Positions 9,105 through 18,108 of a stretch of DNA of 64,000 bases are shown here, in pieces. The stretch comes from Actinotalea soli (lineage in GTDB: Bacteria; Actinomycetota; Actinomycetes; Actinomycetales; Cellulomonadaceae): positions 1-64,000 of the forward strand of contig NZ_JAGEMK010000001.1 of the NCBI RefSeq assembly GCF_017565425.1. Reading direction: 5' to 3'. Under the pieces are notes generated by a model. It ran no database searches. It had not been told where the DNA came from and saw only the letters and a program-made list of their open reading frames with translations. Numbering within the stretch: the stretch's first letter is position 1; each line of letters opens with the position of its first letter. The position numbers were made by a program, and so were the translations under genes.

Positions 9105-10753
9105 CCCGACGGCAGGTGCTGCACGGCCTGGCCGGCGCCGCGGCCCTCATCGCAGGCATCACCGTGCTCAGCCGGCTGCTCGGTTTCGGCCGGTGGGCGG
9201 CGCAGTCCTACGCGCTCGGCGCGACGGCGAGCGGGGACGCGTACTCCGCGGCCAACCTCGTGCCCAACGTCCTGTTCGAGGTGGTCGCGGGTGGTGCGCT
9301 CGCCGGGGCCGTCGTCCCCCTGCTCGCCGGGCCGCTGGCCCGTGGCCTGCGGGGAGAGGTCGACCGCACCGCCTCGGCCTTGCTGACCTGGGCCCTGCTC
9401 GTGCTCCTGCCGGGCTCGGTGCTCGTGGCCCTCTTCTCGCGGCCCTTGGTCGTGCTGCTCCTCGGGGAGGTGCGCGAGGGTCAGGACCCCGCCGTCACGG
9501 CGGCGACGGTCGACCTCGCGAGCCAGCTGCTCGTGGTCTTCGCACCGCAGGTCGTGCTCTACGGCGTCGGCGTCGTCCTCACCGGGGTGCTGCAGGCCCA
9601 GCAGCGCTTCATCTGGCCCGCTGCGGCCCCGCTGGCCTCGAGCGTCGTGGTCGTCGCCAGCTACCTGGTGTTCCGGCATCTCACGGCAGGGGAGACCGCG
9701 GACCCCGCCGCCCTGTCGAGTGCCGCCGTGGCGTGGCTGGGCTGGGGCACCACCGCCGGGGTGGCCGCGATGAGCCTGCCGCTCCTGGTCCCGGTGGCGA
9801 GGTCCGGGGTGAGGCTGCGGCCCGCGCTGCGCTTCCCGCCGGGCGTCGCCCGTCGTGCCCGCCACCTGGCTCTCGCGGGCCTCGGGGGCCTCGTGGCCCA
9901 GCAGATCTCCGTGGTCGTGGTGCTGCGGCTCTCCTACGACTTCGGCTCCCCGGGCACCTTCCCGCTCTACCAGTACTCCCAAGCCGTGTACTTCCTGCCC
10001 TACGCCGTGCTCGCGGTGCCCCTTGCGACGGCAGCCTTCCCCCGGCTGGCCGAGCACGTCGCGTCGGGGGACCACGCACGCTACGCGGGGCTGGTGGCGC
10101 TGAGCACCCGCGCGGTGCTGGTCGTGAGCGCCGCCGGGGCCGGCGCCCTGGTCGCGGTCGCCCCGGCGGTCGCAGCGGTCTTCACCGAGATCGACGCGAG
10201 CGGGGATGCCGAGCGGGTCGCCGCGATGACCCCGGCGCTCACCCTGCTCGCCCCAGGTCTGCTGGGGTACGCCCTGATCTTCCAGCTCTCGAGAGTGCTC
10301 TACGCCCTCGAGCGCGGCCGGGCCGCCGTCATCGCCGTCGCGACGGGGTGGGGAGCAGTGGCTGTCGCCTCCCTCGTCGCGGTTCCCCTCCTCGCCCCGG
10401 AGCGTGGGGACGGCCGCGCGACCCTGCAGGGGCTCGCCCTCGGCAACACGGTCGGCATGCTGGTCGCCGGTCTTGCCCTGCTGCTCGCGGTGCGACGCGT
10501 CTCGGGCCCGGACGCGCTGAGCGGCCTGATGCGTACCCTCGTGGTCTCGGTGGTCGGCGGCGGGGTCGGAGCGTTCGCCGGTCGCTGGCTGGTCGAGGAG
10601 CTCGTCGGGCCGCCGCTCGTGCTCGGGGTGGTCGGTGGGGCGGTCGCCGTGGGGCTCGCCCTGGCGGCGACAGGGCTCGCTGACCGGCAGACGCTGCGCG
10701 GTGCGCTGCGGGACCGCGGGCGAGCAGCCCGGACGACAGGGGGACAGGGATGA
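9101..10753 (+). CDS. murJ: MurJ-like lipid II flippase
   Basis: 550 residues of the MVF/MATE-like superfamily, with about 14 membrane helices spread along the chain. The N-terminus (ITVLSRLLGFGRWAAQSYAL, then ANLVPNVLFEVVAGGAL) is the typical MurJ signature. MurJ moves lipid-linked peptidoglycan precursor across the membrane. The GTG start overlaps the upstream stop and its own stop overlaps the glycosyltransferase (ATGA). Actinobacteria often carry another MurJ (MviN) near the replication origin end of the chromosome, so this may be a paralogue rather than the essential copy. Confidence 0.85.
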   Translation: MTRRQVLHGLAGAAALIAGITVLSRLLGFGRWAAQSYALGATASGDAYSAANLVPNVLFEVVAGGALAGAVVPLLAGPLARGLRGEVDRTASALLTWALLVLLPGSVLVALFSRPLVVLLLGEVREGQDPAVTAATVDLASQLLVVFAPQVVLYGVGVVLTGVLQAQQRFIWPAAAPLASSVVVVASYLVFRHLTAGETADPAALSSAAVAWLGWGTTAGVAAMSLPLLVPVARSGVRLRPALRFPPGVARRARHLALAGLGGLVAQQISVVVVLRLSYDFGSPGTFPLYQYSQAVYFLPYAVLAVPLATAAFPRLAEHVASGDHARYAGLVALSTRAVLVVSAAGAGALVAVAPAVAAVFTEIDASGDAERVAAMTPALTLLAPGLLGYALIFQLSRVLYALERGRAAVIAVATGWGAVAVASLVAVPLLAPERGDGRATLQGLALGNTVGMLVAGLALLLAVRRVSGPDALSGLMRTLVVSVVGGGVGAFAGRWLVEELVGPPLVLGVVGGAVAVGLALAATGLADRQTLRGALRDRGRAARTTGGQG

Positions 10754-11853
10754 CCAGGGTGCTGCAGGTGCTGGGGTCGAGCGCGGGGGGAGTGGCGCGG
10801 CACGTCGCCCAGGTCTCGGCCGGGCTGGCCGACCGCGGGTACGAGGTGGTCGTCGCGGGCCCTGGAGGGCTCCTCGAGGCCGTGGTGCCCGATGGGGGCC
10901 GCGGGGTGCCCGTCGAGATCACCGACCGCCCGAGCCGCGGCGACCTCGCTGCGGTGCGACGCCTGCGCGGGGTCTCCGCACGGGCCGACGTCGTGCACGC
11001 CCACGGTCTGCGAGCCGGCGCCCTCGCGGTGCTCGCCGTCGGTGCCGGCCGCGGTGGGCCACGCCCGCGCGTCCTCGTGACCCTGCACAACCTCCCCGTC
11101 GGTGGGCGGGCCGTCCGGGGGATCGCCGGTGTGCTCGAACGGGTCGTGGCCCGGGGTGCGGATGTGGTCCTCGGCGTCTCAGGGGACCTGGTGGTCCGCG
11201 CGCGTCGTCGGGGGGCTCGCTCGAGCGAACGGGCCCTCGTGCCCGCCCCGCCCCGCCCCGAGGCCGCTCCGGCAGCGGCGACGCGCGCAGCGATCGAGGG
11301 TCTCGGCGAGCGGCCGCTCCTGGTCACCGTCGCGCGCCTGGCTCCGCAGAAGGGGCTGGACCTGCTGTGCACCACCGCGGGGCTGCTCGCCGCCCTGCCC
11401 GAGGCCAGGCGCCCCGTGTGGCTCGTCGCCGGGGACGGTCCGCTCGAGGACGACCTACGGCGCTGGGTGGCCGAGGGCGACCTCCCTGTCCGCGTCCTGG
11501 GTCGTCGGGAGGACGTCCCCGACCTCCTGGCGGCCGCCGATGTCGTGGTCAGCACCGCACGTTGGGAGGGGCAGCCGCTGTGGGTCCAGGAGGCCCTCGC
11601 CCTCGGTGCCGCCGTCGTGGCCACCGACGTCGGCGGGACGCGTGAGGTGACCGGTGACGCGGCGAGGCTCCTCCCCGCCGAACCCACGGTCCTCGCCGCT
11701 GCCCTGCTCGACCTGCTCGCGGATGACGGGGCCCTGGCGGAGCTGAGGGACCGTGCACGCGCCCGGGCGGCCGAGCTCCCCGACCTGCGGGCGACCCTCG
11801 AGCAGCTCGAGCGGCTGTACGCGGGGGAGGGATCGTCGCGCGGGTCGTCCTGA
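10750..11853 (+). CDS. GT4-type glycosyltransferase
   Basis: 367 residues with a GT-B fold. The N-terminal domain begins TRVLQVLGSSAGGVARHV, typical of family GT4. The C-terminal nucleotide-sugar domain has TVARLAPQKGLDLL, VAGDGPLEDDL and the acidic region WEGQPLWVQEALALGAAVVATDVGG, which holds the E-x7-E-like motif in altered form. No signal peptide is present, so it acts at the cytoplasmic face. Coupled to murJ and the MraY-like gene, it probably glycosylates an envelope lipid or polymer; sugar and acceptor are unknown. Confidence 0.75.
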   Translation: MTRVLQVLGSSAGGVARHVAQVSAGLADRGYEVVVAGPGGLLEAVVPDGGRGVPVEITDRPSRGDLAAVRRLRGVSARADVVHAHGLRAGALAVLAVGAGRGGPRPRVLVTLHNLPVGGRAVRGIAGVLERVVARGADVVLGVSGDLVVRARRRGARSSERALVPAPPRPEAAPAAATRAAIEGLGERPLLVTVARLAPQKGLDLLCTTAGLLAALPEARRPVWLVAGDGPLEDDLRRWVAEGDLPVRVLGRREDVPDLLAAADVVVSTARWEGQPLWVQEALALGAAVVATDVGGTREVTGDAARLLPAEPTVLAAALLDLLADDGALAELRDRARARAAELPDLRATLEQLERLYAGEGSSRGSS

Positions 11854-11872
11854 GAGAAGCCCGTCCGTCGGG

Positions 11873-11878
11873 TAGAGT
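11873..11878 (+). promoter_or_regulatory. -10 box of a leaderless pyrG promoter
   Basis: TAGAGT lies 8 bases before GTG 11887, with no Shine-Dalgarno sequence between. The -35 region is not well defined. Confidence 0.55.
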
Positions 11879-11886
11879 TGAAGCCC

Positions 11887-13551
11887 GTGGCTGAGCGAGC
11901 AAATCGAACCTCCGGGCGATCCGACACGACGACCCGACACATCTTCGTCACGGGCGGCGTGGCCTCGTCCCTCGGGAAGGGACTGACGGCCTCGAGCCTC
12001 GGGCGGCTCCTGCGGTCGCGCGGCCTCCGGGTCACCATGCAGAAGCTCGATCCGTACCTGAACGTGGATCCGGGCACCATGAACCCGTTCCAGCACGGTG
12101 AGGTCTTCGTCACCGCTGACGGCGCCGAGACCGACCTCGACATCGGGCACTACGAGCGCTTCCTCGACGTCGATCTGACAGCCACGGCGAACGTGACGAC
12201 CGGGCAGATCTACTCGAGCGTGATCGCCAAGGAGCGGCGCGGCGAGTACCTCGGCGACACCGTCCAGGTCATCCCGCACATCACGGACGAGATCAAGGCA
12301 CGGATGCGGGCCCAGGCGGGCCCCGACGTCGACGTGATCATCACGGAGGTCGGCGGGACGGTCGGTGACATCGAGTCCCAGCCCTTCCTCGAGGCCGCGC
12401 GTCAGGTGCGGCACGACCTGGGGCGCGACGACGTCTTCTTCCTCCACGTCTCGCTGATCCCGTACATCGGGCCGAGCGGTGAGCTCAAGACCAAGCCGAC
12501 CCAGCACTCGGTGGCCGCGCTGCGCTCGATCGGCATCCAGCCCGACGCCCTCGTGCTGCGGGCCGATCGTGAGGTGCCCGAGTCGATCAAGCGCAAGATC
12601 GCGCTGATGTGCGACGTCGAGAGCGAGGCCGTCGTCACGGCGGCCGACGCGGCGAGCATCTACGACATCCCGCGCGTGCTGCACTCCGAGGGGCTCGACG
12701 CCTACGTGGTGCGGCGCCTCGACCTGCCCTTCCGCGACGTCGACTGGGCGGGCTGGGAGCGGGTCACCCACGCGGTGCACCACCCCGCCCACGAGGTCGA
12801 GGTGGCGATGGTCGGCAAGTACATCGACCTGCCCGACGCGTACCTGTCGGTGACCGAGGCGCTGCGGGCCGGAGGGTTCGCGAACGATGCGCGGGTCAAG
12901 ATCCGGTGGGTGGCCTCGGACGACTGCGACACCCCCGAGGCCGCTGAGCGGACCCTGGGCGGTGTCGACGCGGTCCTGGTCCCCGGAGGCTTCGGCGTCC
13001 GCGGCATCGAGGGCAAGGTGGGGGCCCTGCGCTGGGCCCGGACCCACCAGGTGCCGACCCTCGGCATCTGCCTCGGCCTCCAGGTCATGGTCATGGAGTT
13101 CGCCCGGGCCGAGCTCGGCCTCGAGGGGGCGTCCTCCTCGGAGTTCGACCCGTCCACCGAGCACCCCGTGATCGCGACCATGGCCGAGCAGCTCGCGATC
13201 GTCGGCGGCGAGGGCGACCTGGGCGGCACGATGCGTCTCGGCGCCTACGAGGCGGTCCTGACCCCCGGGTCGGTGGTCGCCGAGGCGTACGGCTCCGAGC
13301 GCGTCGTCGAGCGGCACCGGCACCGCTACGAGGTCAACAACGCCTACCGCGAGGCCCTCGAGCAGGCCGGGATGGTCGTCTCGGGCGTCTCTCCCGACAC
13401 CTCCCTCGTCGAGTTCGTCGAGCTCCCGCGCGAGGCGCACCCGTACTACGTCGCGACCCAGGCGCACCCCGAGTTCATGTCCCGCCCGACCCGTGCGCAC
13501 CCGCTGTTCGCAGGGCTCGTCAAGGCGGCCCTCGACCGTCGCGAGCCCTGA
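11887..13551 (+). CDS. pyrG: CTP synthase
   Basis: 554 residues. It makes CTP from UTP, ATP and glutamine. The N-terminal synthetase domain opens with [20 protein letters not shown], holding the ATP loop. The C-terminal class I glutaminase domain has nucleophile Cys395 in TLGICLGLQ and the catalytic His/Glu pair in THPEF-like [14 protein letters not shown] 11887 is chosen over TTG 11878 because TTG would fall inside the -10 box. It couples to the Nudix gene by a one-base overlap. Confidence 0.96.
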   Translation: MAERANRTSGRSDTTTRHIFVTGGVASSLGKGLTASSLGRLLRSRGLRVTMQKLDPYLNVDPGTMNPFQHGEVFVTADGAETDLDIGHYERFLDVDLTATANVTTGQIYSSVIAKERRGEYLGDTVQVIPHITDEIKARMRAQAGPDVDVIITEVGGTVGDIESQPFLEAARQVRHDLGRDDVFFLHVSLIPYIGPSGELKTKPTQHSVAALRSIGIQPDALVLRADREVPESIKRKIALMCDVESEAVVTAADAASIYDIPRVLHSEGLDAYVVRRLDLPFRDVDWAGWERVTHAVHHPAHEVEVAMVGKYIDLPDAYLSVTEALRAGGFANDARVKIRWVASDDCDTPEAAERTLGGVDAVLVPGGFGVRGIEGKVGALRWARTHQVPTLGICLGLQVMVMEFARAELGLEGASSSEFDPSTEHPVIATMAEQLAIVGGEGDLGGTMRLGAYEAVLTPGSVVAEAYGSERVVERHRHRYEVNNAYREALEQAGMVVSGVSPDTSLVEFVELPREAHPYYVATQAHPEFMSRPTRAHPLFAGLVKAALDRREP

Positions 13552-14183
13552 TGACCGAGCCCCGGGACCGCGTCGCCCCGCGTCCGGTCCTGCGCTCCGA
13601 GCTCCTGCACGACGGGATGATCTGGGACGTCGTGCGGGACACCGTCGACCTGGGCGAGGCCGGCACCGTGCGGCGTGAGTACGTGCGGCACTCCGGAGCG
13701 GTCGCGGTGATCGCCCTCGACGACGGCGACCGCGTCCTGCTGCTGCAGCAGTACCGGCACCCCGTCCGGTCCGAGCTCTGGGAGCCGCCGGCCGGTCTGC
13801 TCGACGTCGCGGGTGAGGACCCGTGGACGGCGGCTCGGCGCGAGCTCGCCGAGGAGACGGACCTCACCGCCGACCGGTGGTGGGTGCTGGCGGACTACCT
13901 CACGACGCCGGGCGGCAACGACGAGCGCATCCGGGTGTACCTCGTCCGGGGCCTGCGACCGGTCCCGGAGGACGAGCGCCACGACCGTGAGGCCGAGGAG
14001 CGGGACATGGTCGCGCGCTGGTTCCCCCTCGACGAGGTCGTCGAGGCGGTCCTCGCCGGGCAGGTCCGCAACCCCTCGACGGTGGTGGGGGTCCTTGCCG
14101 CGGCGGCGGCCAAGGCTCGGGGGTGGTCGGGACTGCGCCCCGCGGACGCCGCCCTCCCGGGCGCGATCTCCCCGGAGGGCTGA
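13551..14183 (+). CDS. Nudix hydrolase, probable ADP-ribose pyrophosphatase
   Basis: 210 residues. The Nudix box GEDPWTAARRELAEETDL (about residues 88-105) has the full G-x5-E-x7-REL-x-EE pattern that binds Mg2+. The upstream LLLQQYRHPVRSELWEPPAGLLD is typical of ADP-ribose pyrophosphatases, which clear free ADP-ribose. The ATG overlaps the pyrG stop by one base. The same pyrG-Nudix pair occurs in M. tuberculosis (Rv1699-Rv1700). The 97 bases after it, up to the convergent ctaA, hold no gene. Confidence 0.88.
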   Translation: MTEPRDRVAPRPVLRSELLHDGMIWDVVRDTVDLGEAGTVRREYVRHSGAVAVIALDDGDRVLLLQQYRHPVRSELWEPPAGLLDVAGEDPWTAARRELAEETDLTADRWWVLADYLTTPGGNDERIRVYLVRGLRPVPEDERHDREAEERDMVARWFPLDEVVEAVLAGQVRNPSTVVGVLAAAAAKARGWSGLRPADAALPGAISPEG

Positions 14184-14280
14184 CGGCGCCTCGCTGCGAG
14201 GGACCGTCGGCGACGATCCGACCGCCCAGCCTGAGGACCGACGGGCTGTCGAGGTCCGTCGGGCTGGCGCCAGGTGCGCC

Positions 14281-15297
14281 TCAGCCCCGCGTGACGACCG
14301 GGCCCACGTCCTCGACGGAGCGGTCTCGCAGCGCGAGGAGCTGGTTCGCCTGCGCGGCGACGAGGAGCGAGGCCCCGAGCATGTGGGCTGCGACGAGCAC
14401 CTCGGGCAGACCGGTGAAGAACTGGACGTACCCGATGATCCCCTGGGCGAGGGTCACGCCCACGAGGACCCACGCCGCGCGTCGGGCTGTCGAGGGGGCG
14501 CGGTCGCGGTGGATCGCGGCGACGACGAGGGCCAGGACGGCGACGTAGACCCAGACGGCCGCGGCGTGCACCCTCGAGACAGCCACCGGGTCGAGGGCCA
14601 GGCGCTGGGCGATCTCCAGGTCACCCGAGTGCGGGCCGGCACCGGTGACCACCACCCCGAGGGCGATCATCAGGACGGTCAGGGGGACGAGGCCGGCCGC
14701 CAGCCGCCGAGTGCGGGGCGTGACGTGCCATCGAGGGGTGCCGTCCCCCTCGGCGTGGCGCCGCAGCACGACGGTCGAGGCCGCGATCAGGACCATCGAG
14801 AGCATGAAGTGCACCCCGACGAAGGCCGGATGGAGCTCGACGAGCACCGTCAGCCCGCCGACGACGGCCTGCACCAGGACACCGATCAGGGGCACGAGGC
14901 CGAGCGCCCGGTACGGTCGCGCCCGGTGCCGCTCTCGCCACACGATCCAGGCCGTGGCCAGGGCCAGCACCCCGAGGACGCCGGTCAGCGTCCTGTTGCC
15001 GAACTCGATGACCGGGTGCCACCCGAGCTCGGGGTGCATCACGGGGGCGAACTGCCCCGGCTCGCACTGCGGCCACGTCGAGCAGCCGAGCCCTGAGCCC
15101 GTGAGGCGCACGACCCCACCGGTCACGACGATGCCGATCTGCGCGACGAGGTTCGCCCACAGGATCCGTCTCGCCCACCGGTACGAGGGCGCGCCGCGGC
15201 GTCGCGTCTGGCCCGGCGGCGGGCCAGCCGCGTCGGCGGCATCTCGAGGGGATCGGGGACGGCCGGTCGGAGCCGGCGCAGGGGCGGTGCTGCTCAC
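14281..15297 (-). CDS. ctaA: Heme A synthase (COX15/CtaA)
   Basis: 338 residues with eight membrane helices. It converts heme O to heme A for the aa3 oxidase. Family motifs are VVRLTGSGLGCSTWPQCEPG near the N-terminus, plus His-bearing helices in VIEFGNRTL, FVGVHFMLSM, SRVHAAAVW and VLVAAHMLGA that bind the hemes. The start is GTG 15297. The ORF is open further upstream, but the -10 box at 15304-15309 lies just ahead of this GTG, supporting leaderless translation. It lies downstream of an ABC exporter pair, as in Rv1456c-Rv1458c. Confidence 0.9.
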   Translation of the reverse strand: MSSTAPAPAPTGRPRSPRDAADAAGPPPGQTRRRGAPSYRWARRILWANLVAQIGIVVTGGVVRLTGSGLGCSTWPQCEPGQFAPVMHPELGWHPVIEFGNRTLTGVLGVLALATAWIVWRERHRARPYRALGLVPLIGVLVQAVVGGLTVLVELHPAFVGVHFMLSMVLIAASTVVLRRHAEGDGTPRWHVTPRTRRLAAGLVPLTVLMIALGVVVTGAGPHSGDLEIAQRLALDPVAVSRVHAAAVWVYVAVLALVVAAIHRDRAPSTARRAAWVLVGVTLAQGIIGYVQFFTGLPEVLVAAHMLGASLLVAAQANQLLALRDRSVEDVGPVVTRG

Positions 15298-15303
15298 CCC
15301 TCC

Positions 15304-15309
15304 ACGGTA
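15304..15309 (-). promoter_or_regulatory. -10 box of a leaderless ctaA promoter
   Basis: On the minus strand TACCGT is followed by 6 bases and then GTG 15297. GGAGGG directly abuts the GTG, too close to act as a normal ribosome-binding site. Confidence 0.5.
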
Positions 15310-15355
15310 TCCGCCCCGGAGGGAGGTCATGACGCGGGGGATCGCCCGGCGCGGG

Positions 15356-16150
15356 TCAGTGCCACCGGAAGAGGCGGACCGCCGCACCGCCGAGCAGCAC
15401 CGTCCATGCGGTCAGGACCGCGACGGGCACGAGCGGCACCGCGCCCTCGGTCAGCACGGTGCGCAGCGCCTCGCCCAGGGCACCCGAGGGCAGCAGGACG
15501 GCGACCTCCGCCAGGGGGGCAGGGAGCAGGGATGCCGGCAGGAGGACCGCTCCACCGGCCAGGAGCAGCACCCAGAGCAGGTTGGCGACCGCGAGCACGG
15601 CCTCGGCGCGCAGGGTTCCTGCCACGAGCAGGGCCAGGGACGTGAAGGCGGCCGTCCCCAGCACGACCACGAGCAGCGCCCCGGGCACGCCGGCGATCGC
15701 CGGGGACCAGCCGAGCGCGAGGGAGACCGCGACGAGGACGGCCATCTGCAGCAGCTGGATCCCGGCGATGCCCAGGACCTTGCCGGTGAGCAGACCGCGG
15801 CGGCCGAGAGGAGTCGTGGCCAGCAGGCGGAGCACGCCGTTGCGGCGGTCGAAACCCGTGGCGATGGCCTGCGAGGTGAAAGCGGTGGACATCACCGCGA
15901 GGGCCAGGACGCCGGGGGCGACGAGGCCGATCCGGTCCTCGGTGCCGAGGTCGACCAGGGACGTGCGGGTGAGCCCCACCAGGAGGAGCACCGGCAGCAC
16001 GAGGGTGATGACGAGCTGCTCGCCGTTGCGCAGGACGGTCCGCATCTCGACCCGGGCCTGCGCGACGACCCGTCGGGCGAGCGGAGCGGCCTGCTGCTCG
16101 TGCAGCACGGCAGCATCCTGCTCGGCGGGCACGTCCACGGGGAGGCTCAT
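15356..16150 (-). CDS. ABC-2 type transporter permease
   Basis: 264 residues with six membrane helices after a ~40-residue cytoplasmic N-terminus (QARVEMRTVLRNGEQLVITLVLP), characteristic of ABC-2 permeases. It overlaps the ATPase gene upstream by 4 bases (ATGA), so the two form one exporter. The substrate is unknown. The conserved position between ctaA and suf (Rv1457c in M. tuberculosis) suggests a link with heme or redox cofactor biology, but that is inference. Confidence 0.85.
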   Translation of the reverse strand: MSLPVDVPAEQDAAVLHEQQAAPLARRVVAQARVEMRTVLRNGEQLVITLVLPVLLLVGLTRTSLVDLGTEDRIGLVAPGVLALAVMSTAFTSQAIATGFDRRNGVLRLLATTPLGRRGLLTGKVLGIAGIQLLQMAVLVAVSLALGWSPAIAGVPGALLVVVLGTAAFTSLALLVAGTLRAEAVLAVANLLWVLLLAGGAVLLPASLLPAPLAEVAVLLPSGALGEALRTVLTEGAVPLVPVAVLTAWTVLLGGAAVRLFRWH

Positions 16151-17127
16151 CGCAGGCTCCGTCCGGTGAGGTCGAGGAACACGTCCTCGAGGGTGCGTCG
16201 CCCCGTGGTGAGCGAGGTGATCAGGAGCTCTTGGTCACGGGCCCAGCCGGTGACGGCATGGACGAGCTCGGGCCCGGGCGGCCCGTGCACCTCGAGGGTG
16301 CCGGCGAGGGAGCTGGTCGTGACGGAGTGCTCGTGCCCCGAGCGCCCGAGGGCGTCGGTCAGGTGCCGGGCGAGCTCGGCGTCGGCGGGCTCGGCCCGGT
16401 GCGGGGCGAGGGGCTGGACGCTCACGTGCATGCTGCCGTCGCCCCCGACGAGGGAGTCGACCGTGCCCGAGGCGATGGCCTGGCCGTGGTCGACCACCAC
16501 GACGTGGTCGGCGAGGGCCTCGGCCTCGGCCATCTGATGGGTCGTCACGACCACCGACACGCCGTCCGCCCGCAGGTCGCGCACGAGCTGCCAGACGGCG
16601 AGGCGCGCCTGGGGGTCCAGGCCCGCGGAGGGCTCGTCGAGGAAGACCACCGTCGGCCTCCCGACCACCGCCGTCGCGAGGGCCAGCCGCTGACGCTGGC
16701 CGCCCGAGAGGCGCCGGACCGGCGTGCGCGCGAAGCTGCCCAGGCCCAGTCGCTCGGCGAGCTCGCTGACGTCGCGTGGACGGGCGTACATCCGGGAGAC
16801 GTGCCGCAGGGCCTCGAGGGCGGGCACCGTGCTGGGCAGGCCGCCGTCCTGGAGCATGACGCCGACCCTCGGGCGCAGGGCCGGCGCGTCACGCACCGGG
16901 TCCAGCCCCAGCACGCGCACGGTGCCGGTGTCGGGTCGGCGCAGCCCTTCGCAGCACTCCACGGTGGTCGTCTTGCCTGCGCCGTTGGGGCCGAGGAGAG
17001 CCGTGATCCGACCGCGGGGGGCGACCAGGTCGAGACCCCGCACGGCCTCGACCCGGCGGTACCGCTTGGTCAGGCCGTCGACGCGGACGGCGGGCTCGCC
17101 GGTCGAGGCAGGCGTGGTCGCAGGCAC
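16147..17127 (-). CDS. ABC transporter ATP-binding protein
   Basis: 326 residues. Walker [11 protein letters not shown] is near residue 41, signature [12 protein letters not shown] near 138, Walker [13 protein letters not shown], and the H-loop in [15 protein letters not shown] ~90-residue C-terminal extension follows, as in DrrA/CcmA-type exporters. The ORF is open much further upstream, but that part has low-quality coding sequence and overlaps the suf control region. GTG 17127, 8 bases after a TAGACT box, is taken as the start. It pairs with the overlapping permease. Confidence 0.88.
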   Translation of the reverse strand: MPATTPASTGEPAVRVDGLTKRYRRVEAVRGLDLVAPRGRITALLGPNGAGKTTTVECCEGLRRPDTGTVRVLGLDPVRDAPALRPRVGVMLQDGGLPSTVPALEALRHVSRMYARPRDVSELAERLGLGSFARTPVRRLSGGQRQRLALATAVVGRPTVVFLDEPSAGLDPQARLAVWQLVRDLRADGVSVVVTTHQMAEAEALADHVVVVDHGQAIASGTVDSLVGGDGSMHVSVQPLAPHRAEPADAELARHLTDALGRSGHEHSVTTSSLAGTLEVHGPPGPELVHAVTGWARDQELLITSLTTGRRTLEDVFLDLTGRSLR

Positions 17128-17135
17128 GAGCGCCG

Positions 17136-17141
17136 AGTCTA
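17136..17141 (-). promoter_or_regulatory. -10 box of the ABC exporter/ctaA side promoter
   Basis: TAGACT on the minus strand, 8 bases before GTG 17127. No ribosome-binding site is seen. It is divergent from the sufR promoter about 110 bases away. Confidence 0.5.
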
Positions 17142-17229
17142 GGTGCTCCGACGGGTTCGGGGGATCCGGGGCGCGTCCCGGGCGGGCCCGCCTGTGGTGA
17201 GGTCTGCCTACGTTGCGGGGAAGCAATTC

Positions 17230-17247
17230 GGCAACAAGGATGTTGCC
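17230..17247. promoter_or_regulatory. Probable SufR operator (CAAC-N6-GTTG palindrome)
   Basis: GGCAACA-AGGA-TGTTGCC is a perfect 7-4-7 inverted repeat. Its core, CAAC at 17232-17235 and GTTG at 17242-17245 six bases apart, equals the CAAC-N6-GTTG site described for cyanobacterial SufR. It directly precedes the TATATC -10 box of the sufR promoter, so bound SufR would block RNA polymerase. Binding is inferred, not shown. Confidence 0.75.
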
Positions 17248-17253
17248 TATATC
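17248..17253 (+). promoter_or_regulatory. -10 box of the suf operon promoter
   Basis: TATATC directly follows the SufR palindrome. The implied transcript start near 17260 gives a leader of about 100 bases before sufR. A clear -35 is not visible, as the spacer is occupied by the operator. Confidence 0.5.
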
Positions 17254-17361
17254 AGCGGCACCCGTGCCGTCCGGTGACGTGCTCACCGGGTGCACCGCGA
17301 CAGGAGGCGACCAGCGCCCTCGGTGCGGTCGACGTCGGTCCCGAGAGTCAGGAGGTGGAAC

Positions 17362-18108
17362 GTGAGCATGGCAGCCAAGCAGGCCACGGTCCCCGCTGGG
17401 GACCCGCACGAGACCTCGACCCGGCATCGCGTGCTGCGGCTGGTCGTCGAGTCAGGCCCCGTCTCGGTGGTCGAGCTGGCCAGCAGCCTCGACCTCACGG
17501 CCGCCGGTGCCCGGCGCCACGTCGCCGCCCTCGAGGAGTCCGGGCAGATCGTCGTCCACCGCTCGCCCTCCTCGCAGCCCGCGCGCCGCGGCCGCCCCGC
17601 CCGGCGCTACGTCGCGACCGAGCGCGGTCAGGCAGGCCTGGGCAGCGGATATGCCGGTCTGGCCAACCAGGTCCTGCACTACGTCGCCGGTGTCGCCGGG
17701 CCCGAGGTCGTCGAGGGCTTCGCACACCGTCGCGCCGCCGAGCTGGGCGAGCGCCACGCGGCGACCGTGGCCGCGGCAGGCCCGGACGTCGGCGCCAGGA
17801 TCGAGGCCCTGGCAGCAGCCCTCGCCGACGACGGCTACGCGGCCTCGGCCCGTCCCGTCCCCGGTGGCCGCGCGATCCAGCTCTGCCAGGGGCACTGCCC
17901 CGTGCAGGACGTCGCGGCGCAGTTCCCCCAGCTGTGCGAGGCCGAGACCAAGGTCTTCTCCGACCTGCTCGGCGTGCACGTCCAACGCCTGTCGACGCTC
18001 GCCAGCGGCGGGCACGTCTGCACCACCCACATCCCCACGACCACCTCACCCGTACGAGCAGCATCCGACCGTCCCGCACCAGCGGAGACCGTGGAGGGAA
18101 CACCATGA
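17362..18108 (+). CDS. sufR: SufR, Fe-S cluster sensing repressor of suf
   Basis: 248 residues. The N-terminal winged helix (residues ~20-95; [24 protein letters not shown]) is followed by an effector domain with Cys175, Cys179 and Cys192 in CQGHC and PQLCEAE, spaced C-x3-C-x12-C as in mycobacterial SufR. These ligate the Fe-S cluster whose state controls DNA binding. The start is GTG 17362 with GGAGGT five bases upstream; ATG 17368 is the alternative. The gene overlaps sufB by 4 bases and follows its own putative operator, implying autoregulation. Confidence 0.93.
   Translation: MSMAAKQATVPAGDPHETSTRHRVLRLVVESGPVSVVELASSLDLTAAGARRHVAALEESGQIVVHRSPSSQPARRGRPARRYVATERGQAGLGSGYAGLANQVLHYVAGVAGPEVVEGFAHRRAAELGERHAATVAAAGPDVGARIEALAAALADDGYAASARPVPGGRAIQLCQGHCPVQDVAAQFPQLCEAETKVFSDLLGVHVQRLSTLASGGHVCTTHIPTTTSPVRAASDRPAPAETVEGTP

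Noticed and set aside
8048-10075. A 675-codon open frame on the minus strand
   Set aside because: Antisense to the MraY-like gene and murJ; composition is His/Arg/Gly-rich, as expected from a shadow.
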